64,000 nt of DNA from Blastobasis lacticolella (GCA_905147135.1 LR990050.1:19652001-19716000), one strand, 5' to 3'. Positions 1 to 11,044 are shown, numbered from the stretch's first letter. Notes: a model not told the origin generated them from the letters alone. A program made the numbers and translations.

Positions 1-525
1 AGTGTCCGTGGAACCCCGACCATTCCCGCGTACTGTGAGACCTCATAATAACTTACGCTGGGTGCCACTGGGAAACTAATAATTAAATCAGCGTTTTACG
101 TACCTAACTACTTCATTTCCTTTATGTTATTGTCTTGTAATTCATTGTCGTAGCTTTCAAATGTAATAAATGAATTTTCTTTCTTCCTTAACGTTACTAA
201 AAACAGCAGTCAATGGCATATAACAACATAATTCCCCACAACGTCGTCCCACAAAGAGCGTCCAAAATATTCGTCGAACAAAATAGGTTGGCAACGTCCT
301 TATAAGCATGAATAAAATTATCACGTCTAATTTGAATATAATCACCGTCAGCCACATTTACATGGGGAATGATTAATGCTGTGTGATAAGCGCGTCTTTT
401 ACATACATTGGGGTGTCTGGAGGTAGCTACGTGGGGCTATAAATAGTCATCAATATAGGTACAACTGCTAGCGACCAGCCCAGGCTTCGCAAGGGTGATC
501 TCGGAATTTCTCTTTTAATATTTTT
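1..525. other. AT-rich stretch, nothing recognised
   Basis: No coding pattern, RNA gene or known repeat is visible. The only open frame, 66 codons on the minus strand, has no recognisable motif. Confidence 0.5.
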
Positions 526-818
526 TTTTTTGATGGGCGGACAAACAGGCAAGCGGGCCACAGCATTTTGAATTTTATATCTTGACATTTTTAATTATAA
601 TTACATTTAATTGTAATTGCTCTGTGTAACATATGTGTAACATTGCGTGTATGACATTATTATTATTATGTTATATGTGACATTATTAATTATGTATTTA
701 TGGGATCTATATACCTGAAATAAATGACATTTAATTTAATGGAAAGTGGTTACCGCCGCCTATGGACATCAGCAACACCAGGGCAGTCACCAATGCGTTG
801 CCCGCCTCAAAAATGGTA
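526..818 (-). repeat. LINE-A 3' tail fragments
   Basis: Two short pieces of the LINE-A 3' end lie here, at 526-580 and 736-818, separated by AT-rich DNA. They read on the minus strand, so the poly-T lies on the left. The diagnostic core is gacaaacaggcaagcggg followed by gccacctgatggaaagtgg. The family is defined at 5628-6025, where the upstream coding region is still present. Confidence 0.7.
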
Positions 819-1090
819 TGCAAACAGGCAAGCGGGCCACCTGATGGATAGTGGTCACCACTGCCTATAGACATTGTCAACACCAAGAGTATCGCCAATG
901 CGTTGCCCACCTCTATAACACGTTGCTCTGGCAGCAAAAAGGCAAATGCCACATCACTGTCAAATCCACGGTTCCCGAAATCCCCACCCCATGGAACACT
1001 GGAAACCTTACTCACCGGCAGAAACACAATACTATTTAAAAGAGTATTATTTAGCTGCGATATTCTGTAAGGTGGAGGTACTTCCCTAAA
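819..1090 (-). repeat. LINE-B 3' end
   Basis: About 270 bp of a second LINE-tail family, which shares the aaacaggcaagcgggccac core with LINE-A but has a different upstream part. That part includes ccccatggaacactgg, a run spelling aacacaatactatttaaa, and gtaaggtggaggtacttcc. Other copies are at 18005-18205, 18836-19172, 35697-35815, 43651-43845 and 48290-48620. An open frame of 160 codons at 731-1213 is only a read-through of this repeat. Confidence 0.75.
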
Positions 1091-1457
1091 TTGCGAAAAG
1101 TCTTTATTTCCGCGTGATTTTTTACAAGTGTAATCCCTCAATTCGTGCGAGAACGCCTCATAAGCAATCTGGCGATAAAATCGCTGAGGTAACAACGTGG
1201 TACGTGCAAACAAACAAACAGAGGATATACGTGGGCCACGTGGTTATGTGGATACTGGGGATATTAATACACACATACTTATGCTAATTTCTGCTAAAAT
1301 TATTGCTTAGAAAATAAGTTATGCGTTACATCAGGTGACACACTTCGCCTCCCTCTAGGTATTGTAAAACAAGCAGACATGTGATCAAAATCATCGTCAA
1401 AATCAAGTAGTAAACTCTGTAGGTTTATTTCCCCACTAAACATACTTGACATTCATT
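1091..1457. other. AT-rich stretch, nothing recognised
   Basis: I see no gene, RNA or repeat match within the window. Confidence 0.45.
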
Positions 1458-1720
1458 GACGACCTGAGTGGTTCAATGGTCAACATGCCGGTCTGCCACG
1501 AAAGAGGTCCCGGGTTCGATTCCCGGCCGGGCAGAAATTGAAATGATGAATTTTAATTTCTGTTACGGGTCTGGGTGTTCTATGTATAATAAGTATGTAT
1601 TTAAAAAAGTATTTAAGTAGTATATCAGTTATCTAGCCCCCATAGTACAAGCTATGCTTGGTTTGGGGCTGGATGGCGCTGTGTGAACTTGTCCACGAAT
1701 ATTTATTTATTTATTTATTG
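1458..1720 (+). mobile_element. SINE T1, tRNA-derived, full-length copy
   Basis: The copy starts gacgacctgagtggttcaat, which carries an A-box-like tgagtggttca. A B-box-like gggttcgattcccgg follows about 50 bp later. This is the RNA polymerase III promoter layout of a tRNA-derived SINE. The body holds an internal hairpin (cagaaatt...aatttctg), the phrase tctgggtgttctatg, and the 3' block tagatggcgctgtgtgaa. It ends in (TTTA)n. A tRNA gene is excluded because the region after the B box does not close an acceptor stem and the unit recurs about ten times in this window. Confidence 0.85.
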
Positions 1721-2465
1721 TTTGATTCGAAGTAAAAGTTCTTAGAAAAAGTTGTTCTATGAATTACTCACAACCACCTAAATATTAGATTAGAGTAAAG
1801 AAATAAGATACATTTAGCTTACAATATAATTATTCTACTTCATTTCTACGGAAGCTATTTGTTGTTCTGTTCGAAGTATAAAAGGGAGCTCATGGGCGCG
1901 GCATTCGACAAGTGAACTTATAGCTTAGGTAGAAATTTTAATAGGTATATCTGTTTGTAGCTAGCAGCCTTATCTATTTAGAAATGTTACTTTGTGGTCT
2001 TACAGTGCGCACGAATGCACAGGGTTCCAACTGACGATGTTGGCATGGTGATCAAAATGAACAAAATTGACCACTTTTGCGTTCACTCAGCAAATGAGCA
2101 CTATGAGAGCGCATAGTAATTAGTAACGCTACTTTCACTAGTACTGTTCATGAATACGTTTGTAATATTTACAGATTTTGTAGGTACATATTTTATTCTC
2201 TGAATTTGCCTTAAAACCTGCAGTGCAGCATATTATCCATCTCCTCTGCTTCATTTGATTATAATATATCCTCTACATAAACCCAAACATGGTCCATACT
2301 ATCATTTCGTACAACATTTACTGTGTGCATACATCCTGAATCTTGTTATTGGTGATTATTGCGTGTTGAGTTAGTGGCATGTCAAATCAATCACTACTAG
2401 TTGTCTTCACGTAAACCAGTAAATTCAATTATGTTTGCATCTATGGCGCCTCTAGTATTCGTATT
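1721..2465. other. AT-rich stretch with one TATA-like box
   Basis: No coding signal or repeat match is seen. The one notable item is tataaaag at 1877-1884, listed separately. Confidence 0.45.
1877..1884 (+). promoter_or_regulatory. Candidate TATA box
   Basis: A good TATA match, tataaaag, is followed about 25 bp downstream by gcattcgac and then a stretch without a recognisable gene. It could be a relic LTR or SINE-independent promoter, or chance in AT-rich DNA. Confidence 0.2.
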
Positions 2466-2580
2466 TAGGCGGGCAACGCATTTGTGACTCCTCTAGAGTT
2501 GATGATGTCCATAGGCGGCGGTGACCACTTTGTATCAGGTGGCCCGCTTGCCTGTTTGTCTGCTGAGTAACATAAAAAAA
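2466..2580 (+). repeat. LINE-A 3' tail
   Basis: Plus-strand copy beginning near gcgggcaacgcatttgtgac and ending cagcagac-type core, ataacat and poly-A. Confidence 0.75.
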
Positions 2581-3700
2581 ATTGCATGTGTATTATTATT
2601 GTTAGGTATTTATTGTAATGTATATGAAGAAACAATTAAGATATCGATAGCAAAAGAGTCGTAACACTGACATGGTAACTGACAGGCTACGTAGCTCGCA
2701 AAACACATGGCAGATAATGCCGATGATGATCCCAGATTTTAAACTACCTATATTCATACATCGTCCAAAATATGTTCTGAATAATTTTACAGTTATCATC
2801 AGGACTACCCACTATAAATCAAATGAAATACATATACCTATTCTAAACTTGTACTTATGTCTAAAGTTAATAAAAAGTATAGGATCTCAATTTCTACCTA
2901 TGTCAAATAATTAACCATATTAATGTCAAATTAATTCAATAAATACTCCTCTACCGAGCAAAACGCCTTCTTATATAGTATAAGAACCTATTAATACGTC
3001 TGTCCTTATAAACTTGAAATCTTTAGTTTCAAGTGCCTTTAATCACACACTTGGATTACCAAAAAACCTTTTTCTTATCAAAAGGCACGTACTTTCACAA
3101 GTCAACCCTAAGCCCTAAACCTTCAACGACCTCCAACTATCCAATCTAAAATTAGATACCTATCCCGGAAAAAATACAATGGCAGATACAATAAGAGTTT
3201 TCCGAACACCTGCGCACCATAATTCGGTGTGTACCCTCATAAATATCCACGCAAGAAAACAGTTAAATTGAATGGCCAAAGAGATATATGCGATGAGAAA
3301 AAATCGTTTCTCACCAGATAGTAGATGGCTGAAGAGATAAGTTGGGATCGGTGGTGATACTGTGGCATGAATATTTTTGGTGGTATAGTTTGGAGATTGT
3401 AAAATACTTCAGCGTTGCTTTTTGTTGTATTAAAACGCTTAACACAGGTGTACCAAAACGCGTTCTTTTTCTTCGATTCCCTGTACCGTTTTCTTTGTTC
3501 GATTGTACATTTCAGACATTGTACATTCCAACCAGTCTGCCAAGCGTGGAGATTATAGCAATAATGACCTACACCTTGTTGAAGAAGGTTGAATCCGGCA
3601 GGGCTATTATGTTGATGATTTTAAGTAATTTCATTAAGAATATATCTTGTAAGTATGTCTATACTAATATTATAAAGAGAAAAGATTTGTATTCTGGTAT
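2581..3700. other. AT-rich stretch with a small RTE-like fragment
   Basis: No gene is recognised. The piece near 3512-3575 (ccagtctgccaagcgtggag followed by attatagcaataa) resembles the RTE-like-3 tail described at 62780-63030. A 136-codon open frame at 3342-3752 crosses it and shows no domain. Confidence 0.4.
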
Positions 3701-3704
3701 TTTT

Positions 3705-3835
3705 GGTTTTTTGTTTGTAATATTCAATATTCTTTATTGTACAAGAACATGACATAATTATACAGTACAGTAACAGAGATGTACAAAGGCGAGCTTAACT
3801 CATTAAATGAGTTTCCTACCAGCAAAACTCAATGT
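3705..3835 (-). repeat. Retroelement 3' tail family D
   Basis: Contains ctttattgtacaa and acaaaggcgagcttaactca followed by ctaccagc. Related copies are at 7540-7625, 50345-50415 (both minus) and 31545-31645 (plus), all with the tttattgcaca or acaaaggcggactta signature. The parent element is not visible in this window. Confidence 0.55.
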
Positions 3836-3837
3836 TT

Positions 3838-3965
3838 CTTTGTTTGAAATATGTCAAAAACCACTGGACCGATTTTTTAATTATTTCAATACTTTGCTAC
3901 ATTATCACTGAGTAACATAGGCTGCTTTTCATCCCGGGAAAATAATATGGTCCCGTGGAAAAATT
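3838..3965 (+). repeat. Dispersed repeat fragment
   Basis: The phrase ctggaccgatttttt followed by gagtaacataggctgcttt and atcccgggaaaat is of a kind I have seen repeatedly in insect genomic sequence, but I cannot name the element. Only one copy lies in this window. Confidence 0.35.
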
Positions 3966-4465
3966 GATTGCTTACAGAGAGCAGCGGGCGAGTGGAAGCC
4001 GCTAAGAACGGCTAGTAGAATATAAATAAATAATTGAAAAACATTCGCGTCAGCTTTTACCAGGCTAAGATTGAATTGGTCAAGACGCAAAGATTCTAAA
4101 CTTATTGAAACTTGCAAATTTAATGGGACCTTGGGCAAAATCGCCATCTCTACTCTAATTTTACAAAACCTATATTAAACCCATACCTCTTAAAATTTAA
4201 TGTCTTACAACTTCGAGTCGAACATCTGCCAGACGCCAAACCGAAGTGTCCTGGAGGCGTGTTAATTAAAACTATAAATTCAACGGCGCGCCAACGGTTG
4301 GCGACCCATGAATATGTCGCGCCTATTGGGCATTAGCTATGCAGGGGTCGACAACTATTCCGGACTCCTTGGTGCCTGTTGTAAATTTCGGTGGCCGGTG
4401 CGGCCATGGAGTGAGCGGGATTTGATATATTTAATGTTTTACATGTCTCTTTTATTTATCTGATC

Positions 4466-4540
4466 TGCCTAATTCTAGATCACGGTCAAGGGAGACCCCA
4501 CGCCCTCGTGCGCGAGAACTCAAACGGGAAATTAACACTT
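4466..4540 (+). repeat. SINE T2 3' end fragment
   Basis: A plus-strand remnant: ctgatctgcctaattctaga, then a diverged cggaccccgggccctcgtgc block, ending near ggaaattaac. The family is described at 51545-51900. Confidence 0.65.
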
Positions 4541-5522
4541 ACTTTCCCACTCCAACATCTGATCAGCTAGATTGTACCATACCATTGTCACCGAAATTAT
4601 ATAAGTGTGCAAAATTTCAGCTTAATCAGATGTCAAGAAGTGGTTATTTTCAGTTTATTCAGCTTCCAACCTACATAGCGAGTTTAATAAAAACTTAAGT
4701 ATTAAAGCAGCGAACGTAGCGAGCGATTCTATATAGACTAGGTACTGAGCACAGCGAGAGAGCTGCGAAAAAAATGCTGTCATGTGAAACATAAAACTTT
4801 TCACCTCTCTCAACTACCAAGCGAGCGCAAGTAAAAGAAGTTGTTATGATACACATGTACTTAATAAAAATTGTATGATAAATGCTGTATCATAAAATAT
4901 CTTTTTTCAATTTGTCGATTGGCATGAAAAATGTTCATCCCTAAACAACTGTTTTTGAGTATATTTGGCGGTGAAGGAATAAGGTTGCCGCCAATTTTGG
5001 CAAGCGAAGATGGAAAAGGGTAATCACCCACCTGGCCGGGTGTTGTGACCAGGGGACCAAGGGTTCTCTACCGCGATGTAGGACTGTCAGCGTGCGGATG
5101 CTTGCCAACCTTGTGTTCGTGTACTCGTAATGTGAGTATTGTTGAGTTTCCTTATTAGAGCGATAGATGTCGCTACAAATGTAATTGGAACTTGAATCGT
5201 TATATCTGTATATTTTTTTAAATAACTCAGCAGACAATGTTAAGGTCAACCTGATATTTCGTGGCCCCTCAACAACAGTCCTCGAAGAGAAGACACGGGG
5301 CGGTTAGCAAAAACTAATTGTAGCCAAACGAAGGGCAACAGTTTCGCTGCCCATAAATTCTGGCAACTATGCCGCCCCGACGTTTACTCTATTGCGCGAC
5401 AAATTAAAATAGGCAATGATTAATTGTTAGGGTTATTTAAACAGTTGCTTCATCGTATGCTAGCTTTGTTATTTATGTTTTAATACACAGCGGTTATAGC
5501 AAATGTATACGCAGCGGTACCG
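4541..5522. other. No gene; one dispersed repeat fragment
   Basis: The part at 4870-4960 (aatgctgtatcataaaa, later aaacaactgtttttga) matches parts of 43067-43200, and its first part also matches 37625-37705 in inverse orientation, so it is an old dispersed repeat. The minus-strand open frame of 102 codons at 4941-5249 has no recognisable domain. Confidence 0.4.
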
Positions 5523-5625
5523 GTCTAGAGGCAGCGTGCTTGCGAGACCGATAACCAAGGTTAAGCAATGTTCACGGAGATCGGGATCTGGATGGGTGAC
5601 CGTTTCGTACTTTCGAGGCTAGTCG
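5523..5625 (+). repeat. 5S-rRNA-like SINE head
   Basis: This segment contains cttgcgagaccgataacc, aaggttaagcaatg and ggatgggtgacc (590-601 of the 5000s). These correspond in order and spacing to the internal promoter boxes of 5S rRNA. Only the middle of 5S is represented, and the 5' and 3' stems are missing or diverged. A second copy lies at 28446-28560. I infer a 5S-derived (SINE3-type) retroelement rather than a functional 5S gene. Confidence 0.55.
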
Positions 5626-5627
5626 AA

Positions 5628-6025
5628 ATCTTTTTTTTTTTTTTTTATGTTATTTAGCTGACAAACAGGCAAGCGGGCCACCTGATGGAAAGTGGTCACT
5701 GCCGCCTATGGACATCAACAACACCAGGGGAGTCACTGATGCGTTACCCGCCTCTGAAGAGACCTCTAATATACCTCTTGAACGATCCCATGTCATAGTC
5801 CAAAGGAAACACTGTGGCTGGGAGCTCATTCCACATCCGAATCGTACGAGCGAGAAACGTTCTTTCGTACCTTCGCATCGTGACCAACAGAGGGTCTAAC
5901 TTCATCATCGCAAAGACCTCGCGTCTCGTTATAAATCATAATAGCGTTGGCGATGCAAGGTTGGCCAAGGTCTTCCACTAGGAACCCTGGAATGGATGGA
6001 CAGTCTCGGGTGCCGATTCGCACCC
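5628..6025 (-). mobile_element. LINE-A, 5'-truncated, with ORF C-terminus
   Basis: This is the longest tail-bearing minus-strand copy of LINE-A. Read on the minus strand, one frame gives R-T-I-R-M-W-N-E-L-P-A-T-V-F-P and then F-K-R-Y-I-R-G-L-F-R-G-G followed by a stop. That is the usual C-terminus of the reverse-transcriptase ORF in Jockey/CR1-like non-LTR elements. Next come the 3' UTR core (reverse complement of gacaaacaggcaagcggg), ataacat and a poly-A seen here as poly-T at 5631-5645. Frames are broken upstream. Clade assignment is inference. Confidence 0.75.
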
Positions 6026-6070
6026 TGTGACGATATATTTTTTATTATTATACAGCGGTTATACAGTTTT

Positions 6071-6340
6071 GACGACCTGAGTGGTTCAGTGGTCAACATC
6101 GTTAGCCACGCAAGAGGACCCGGGTTCGATTCCCGGCCGGGCAGAAATTTAAATGATGAATTTTAATTTCTGTTACGGGTCTGGGTGTTCTATGTGTAAT
6201 AAGTATGTATTTATAATAAAAAAGTATATAAGTAGTATATCAGTCAGCTAGCACCCATAGCACAAGCCTTGCTTAGTTTGGGGCTAGATGGCGCTGTGTG
6301 AATTTGTCCACGATAATTTATTTTATTTATTATTTATTTA
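6071..6340 (+). mobile_element. SINE T1, full-length copy
   Basis: Starts gacgacctgagtggttcagt, has the B-box gggttcgattcccgg and ends in a (TTTA)-rich tail. It has a small deletion between the A and B boxes (caacatcgttagccacgc) compared with the 1458 copy. Confidence 0.85.
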
Positions 6341-6619
6341 GTTTAGGTAGACATGTCAACGTTTTCATTTGATATTACCCTGACGTCTTGTATATTGTTG
6401 TAACTATGTTCATCTAAAAGGCATTTAATTTTAGAACTCTCTGGTTAAACACATATTGCACGTAAACAAACCCGCGATTTTTTTCGCATATTTTTTGCTT
6501 TTTAATGACCTCCTAATGTATGAATGCTAGTACTACGGAGATGTCAAGCTGTATCTCTTGTTTGACCTAACCGAGTTAGATGAAACATGGCTTAGATTTT
6601 AAGTTACTTACTTACTCGT

Positions 6620-6772
6620 ACTTACTTCGCTGGCTCAGCGACCCGAAGTGGATCTTGGCCTCCGACACAAGAACTCGCCATTGGTTCTGCGCCTGCGCCA
6701 CTTGTTCCCAGTTCGTTATCTGGATTTCGCGCAGGTCTTTCCGGATTTCGTCGATGAATAGATTTTAAGTTG
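6620..6772 (-). repeat. LINE ORF C-terminal fragment (RTE-like)
   Basis: The minus-strand reading gives D-E-I-R-K-D-L-R-E-I-Q, then N-W-E-Q-V-A-Q-A-Q-N-Q-W-R and V-S-E-A-K-I-H. This matches the W-x-x-x-A-x-D/N-R-x-x-W-R-x-L-V-x-E-A-K-x-H pattern at the end of RTE-type LINE proteins. It is an isolated fragment with no intact frame upstream. Confidence 0.5.
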
Positions 6773-6846
6773 GGCCCGCAAAATACGACACTCCTTCAAA
6801 TTTTGTTCAGTAAACCCCTTTAAAGTCTGTACAGAGGTTTTTGCGT

Positions 6847-6968
6847 AATAATAAATAAATATAAATAAATATTCGTGGACAAATTCACACAGCGCCATCT
6901 AGCCCCAAACTAAGCAAAGCTTGTACTATGGGTGCTAGATAACTGATATAGTACTTAAATACTTTTTT
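6847..6968 (-). repeat. SINE T1 3' half
   Basis: Contains the reverse complement of the 3' block (ttcacacagcgccatctagc) and the (AAATA)-rich tail. The tRNA-like head is absent, so this is a 5'-truncated copy. Confidence 0.8.
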
Positions 6969-7494
6969 TGTGCGCGCACAGACAGACAAACGGTAAAACA
7001 ATTTTTTTGACTCTGCTTACGTTCCAGTATACTACCTGGACTATTTATTCTGAAATATCTTCAATGAACAGACACGGCTTTTTTACAGTTTTCTTATAGT
7101 ACAGATTTAAAATGTAACGTCGCCAGTACAAACTGGCAATTACTGCTACGAAATCCTTACTTACAAATCCTCACTTACAAACGGTCCTAAAGCGAAAAAC
7201 CGAGACTTCATTTACCAACTCAACAGCCCATTTACAAAAAGCTGTAATTCTCGGTAATTGTTATCTCTATTACGTCACGGAGCGTCGTAGTGATGTCGTA
7301 GAGAGCGACCGAAGCCCAAGCTTGTAAGTCGAACCCGTGTTCACTTTTGATTGATGTATAAAATTGATTTTCTATCAGGTTGATTTTAATATCAATCACA
7401 TTATCGTATATATTATTAATAATATAATGAAGGTGTCATTTATAATAAGTAATATACATGACCTAGTCTTTCTGTATTTTATTAATAATAATCT
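6969..7494. other. AT-rich stretch, nothing recognised
   Basis: No repeat or coding signal except that 7430-7485 recurs at 7811-7860, on the other side of the next SINE (see the direct-repeat finding). Confidence 0.45.
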
Positions 7495-7810
7495 TTTGGC
7501 GTTAATGTCCCGGTTGTGCTCTCGAGCACGAGGGTCCAGGGTTTATTTTATTTATTTATTTAAAAACTTTATTGCACAAATTACAGCAATTGGCGGACTT
7601 AAAGCCATTGAGGCTTTGTCTAACGGGGTTCGCCTTGACCATGATCTAAGATTTAGCAATCAGGTAATTACAGCGGGGTGACTATCATCTGACCTCCGTG
7701 ACCCTACTACCAGGAGAACCTGACCAGATTGGATCAAAGTTACAAATTACAAATTCAGTTGCCTGAATGTTCAGGTTTCATCACGATGTTTTCCCTCACC
7801 GTAAGAGCAT
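7495..7810 (-). mobile_element. SINE T2 with nested family-D tail
   Basis: A minus-strand SINE T2 copy, with tggcgttaatgtcccggttg at its left. It is interrupted at about 7540-7625 by a family-D retroelement tail (tttattgcacaaattacagc, then ggcggacttaaagccattga). It resumes at ccttgaccatgatctaag and runs to caccgtaagagcatg. The tRNA-like head is missing. Confidence 0.7.
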
Positions 7811-8026
7811 GAAGGTAGAATTTTTTATAAGTAATATACCTAACCTAGTATTTTATTTCAATCGTAAAAGTCAAGCAAATAAATTTTGTCAATATCTTAC
7901 GTCAAGGTCCTAATGGGTTAATTGTCAAATGTCCAAGTCATGAAATGGCCAAATCGTTAATGTTCCAAGTCGGAAAATACTTTTGACATCTTCTAGAGTT
8001 TCAGGGCTTTCAATAATAATCATCTT

Positions 8027-8395
8027 GACGTTAATGTCCCGGTTGTGCTTTCCCGCATGAGGGCCGGGTTCCGCTTTTATCATAATCTAGGATATAGCAG
8101 ATCAGATAATTACAGTGGAGCGATCACTGTCTTCTGATCTCGGTGACCCTGCTACCAGGGGAACCTGACCAGCATTATTGTATCATGGTTATACATTCAG
8201 TCGCCTAAATGTGCAGGTTTCAACACTATGTTTTTCCCCACTACAATAGCATCGGTTAGTGTTCATCTAATAAACATAACTCAGAAAAGAGTCATTGGTA
8301 CATAGCGGCACCGGCATCCGAACCCGGGACCTCAGGGTAAGAGTCGGACACCTTAACTATTACGGGGTACGACCACTTAGGCCACCCAGACACGA
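8027..8395 (-). mobile_element. SINE T2, near full length
   Basis: Contains all SINE T2 blocks in reverse orientation, from tgacgttaatgtcccggttg to the head, with B-box complement catccgaacccggg and A-box complement near ccacttaggccacc. It is diverged, with a small insertion near the head. Confidence 0.75.
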
Positions 8396-8606
8396 GACAG
8401 ATAATTAACAATATTAGTTTGTATTTATTTTATCGTAAACCCTATGAAGGGGCTGGAACCGAGACCGAACCCGGGCCTATCTGGAACTACTCGCGAGTAC
8501 GACTCGAGCATCGCTGTCGTGTAATTAGGACGTCATACCGAGTGGGCAGAGACAGGCAGCGTAGTGTAAAGTGGAAAAAAGATAAAATTGTAACATTAAA
8601 GTGAGA

Positions 8607-8715
8607 TTTTTGTTTTTTTTTTTTATGTTATATAGCAGACAAACAGGCAAACAGCCTGATGGAAAGTTGTCACCGCCGTCTATGGACATCAGCAACACCA
8701 GCGGCCTTAGCCAAG
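8607..8715 (-). repeat. LINE-A 3' tail
   Basis: Poly-T followed by tatgttatatagcagacaaa and caggcaaacagcctgatgg. The coding part is lost. Confidence 0.7.
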
Positions 8716-9060
8716 AGGTTGCGTTAATCTACAATCGTTTGTGGTAGAAAAAAAGTATGGGATTTGACATAAGCTAACGTTATCTGACATAAGCTGTTTG
8801 TGGTAGAAATTCTTGGTCCATAGACAATTCACGTACTTTCGGTGTACAAAGGAGGCGGATTGGCGGATGATCCTACACAATCAGAGTCAATGTAGATGTT
8901 GGTAGAAATAGACGAACTTCGAGCTGTCAATTATCTACCATACACGCATCACGCAAGCGGAGCTGCCAAAGATGGCTAGACCAGCAGGGGCGCTAACAAT
9001 AGACATAGACGTATCTTTATTTGGTCTAATAACACATTCAAAAAACTTAAAACTAACAAC
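8716..9060. other. Local short direct repeats, no gene
   Basis: The string gtttgtggtagaaa occurs twice (near 8738 and 8799) and tgacataagct twice between them, which suggests a small local duplication. Nothing else is recognised. Confidence 0.45.
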
Positions 9061-9064
9061 ACAA

Positions 9065-9275
9065 TACATTGCCCGCCTCTAAAGAAACCTCTTGAACAAT
9101 CCCATGTCACAGTCCGAAGGAAACACTGTGTCTGGGAGCTCATTACATATCCGAATGGTACGAGCGGGAAACGTTTTTTTGAACTTTTGCGTGGATACCA
9201 CTAGAGGGTACCACCAGGTCTACGTAATGGCAATGAGCACCCGCGAGAATATATTCCACAATAATATTACAGTCC
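9065..9275 (-). repeat. LINE-A coding-end fragment
   Basis: Minus-strand fragment of the LINE-A ORF end, equivalent to R-T-I-R-M/x-x-N-E-L-P-x-T-V-F-P seen at 5628-6025, with frame damage. The 3' UTR core is not attached. Confidence 0.6.
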
Positions 9276-9279
9276 AGTA

Positions 9280-9410
9280 ACGAGCGTCGGTAGCCTAATG
9301 TTTAACGGGTCCATCTCGTAAGCGAGAGGTACCCAGTTCGATCCCCGGAGCCGTCATGTACCAATGACTTTTTTCCGAGTTATGTACAATAGGTGAATTA
9401 GGTTCCCTAT
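9280..9410 (+). mobile_element. SINE T2 head (5' part only)
   Basis: Begins gagcgtcggtagcctaatgt, with an A-box-like block, and has the B-box-like cagttcgatccccgg. It continues to atgtaccaatgacttttttc and gagttatgtaca, then stops. This is a 3'-truncated or deleted copy. Confidence 0.65.
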
Positions 9411-9439
9411 CACAAACGACTTTTTACTTTGATGAATAT

Positions 9440-9612
9440 TATAACCTAACCGAGTATTAAAGACGATTTACTAAACTGCTGATCCGATTTCAATGAAACA
9501 AATCTAAGAACCAAATTTTAAATAAAATAGCTTAACTTTTTGAAGCGTTTGGAAGCTACGGTGTCGCAGACAGATACTATAACTTCAAATTTAAAACACC
9601 CGCTATTCGCGT
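9440..9612 (+). repeat. Dispersed repeat family R
   Basis: Contains gatccgatttcaatgaaaca, aatctaagaacc and a following acagacagatac block. Related copies are at 18240-18420, 27041-27120 with 27290-27411, 31675-31875 and 35525-35670. The family looks like a non-autonomous element, but I see no termini and cannot classify it. Confidence 0.5.
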
Positions 9613-10379
9613 CAGGGACCAAAATACGTTTGCGTACCAGATACGTCACCAGACATAAATAAACCGTCGACTCCGCAACAGATCCTGCAATAAAAATATA
9701 TCAACTTCTCATCTTGTCTCCATTTTAGTGCCTACAGAGCAACATCTCAAAGATAGGCAGGCCACGTCAACTCGCCAATAAAAACGATGGCAGTTAACTT
9801 CAAAATTATCCGAGGTAAGCGTCTAAGAGTCTAACGTCTTCGCTTTTATAGTACAATAAAAAGAATAAATCAATTTTTACGGCGGGGCGCTCGGCGAATT
9901 GATGCGAACGTACATTCGGCGTTGGGAACCCGCGCACGCTTCCTGTAAGTTGATGTAATGTATTTTAAGCGGGCTCGTTGCCGGATTAATACTCGCGCTG
10001 CAGCGGTGCCAGGGTTTGCTGACGCGAATTTTTGGAGTATTGTGTAATCCATTTTTTAGGATGTTGTAACTTGGATGGGTTGGTGTGCTGTGTAAAAAAT
10101 ACGTTACGTTCTAGTTGGAAATAAAATTGAAATTTTAATCCTTTTTTAGCATTAGGCATTATATCTTCTTGTTACATATATCTAACACATTTCCCCAAAT
10201 TTTTGACTGTTTGCGATTGGCGATTCTATTTGCGATTAGTCTTTTAAGTATCGCTGCTACTCATACCACCAATTTGTTTGCGTCAAGTTGAATCGAGTCC
10301 TTAGCAATTTTTGTCTACAACTTTTATGATTAGAAATCTTATATCGTCGCAGGAAAGGCAAATTTACTGAAGCTCCAAA
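9613..10379. other. No feature recognised
   Basis: Mixed AT-rich sequence. A 60-codon minus-strand frame at 9870-10052 has no motif. Confidence 0.45.
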
Positions 10380-11000
10380 TGACCATTTCGAGAAAAAGCC
10401 GTTTTAATTTATTTTTTTTCGTTTTTAATTCATAACTTTTTTCCCATCACACGAATCTCGATGACGTCAAGGTAAACTTTTATTAATTTGTCATTTTCTA
10501 TGTCCAGAAGTACAAACCATAATAATTGGACTGCTGGTTTGTGATATAGTGGCGCTTGAGTAAAAATGACTTCAATTTACAGTAAAGCAAAATTTCATAA
10601 CCGCCATTTGATTCAAATATTTATAGCAATCAAAATTACTTATAACTCTTACGTATAAAAATTGGAAAATGACAAATTTTCTGGAACTATAACAATAATG
10701 TAATGTTCGTAATCTTAAATTACTGAAAGGACTTATACAAGTCTGGTTTCATCATGTCAAAACAACTTAAAAATGATCGGCTCATTATGTTGAATCACTA
10801 AAAATCCTTAAAGGTAGGTTATTGTTTTAGTTTTTTCGAGTAAAAAGTCGTAAGAGATAATTACTTTTGTGTAATCACACCTTTAAAACTACTTATAACT
10901 TCAGTTAATACACAATAAGAGCTACTTAAATAATGTAGTGCCAAAATTAAAGTTAGTTGAACCATAAATGTGTAAGAGTAAAGTCTTAATTGCTTATGAT
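10380..11000. repeat. Degenerate AT-rich repeat, left of hAT
   Basis: The motif aaaattacttata and neighbours recur here (10630-10645; aaactacttataacttc near 10886) and again to the right of the hAT element (13591, 13676, 13801). The string acagtaaagcaaaattt near 10580 matches acagtaaggcaaaatta near 13585. The hAT element may therefore sit inside an older, diverged repeat. Confidence 0.35.
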
Positions 11001-11044
11001 TATGAAAATTCCTATCTTTTTTTAATAATCTTACGTAAATTAGT

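Noticed and set aside
731..1213. 160-codon open frame as a gene
   Set aside because: It reads through LINE-A and LINE-B 3' UTR fragments that recur elsewhere. The protein-like similarity between such frames is due to the repeat.
1458..1560. tRNA gene suggested by A- and B-box sequences
   Set aside because: The same unit recurs with identical downstream sequence and (TTTA)n tails, and no acceptor stem closes. It is a SINE.
3342..3752. 136-codon frame as a host gene
   Set aside because: No recognisable domain, AT-driven composition and overlap with repeat fragments at its 3' half.
5523..5625. Functional 5S rRNA gene
   Set aside because: Only the middle promoter-box region resembles 5S. The terminal stems are absent and a similar sequence sits in another repeat context.
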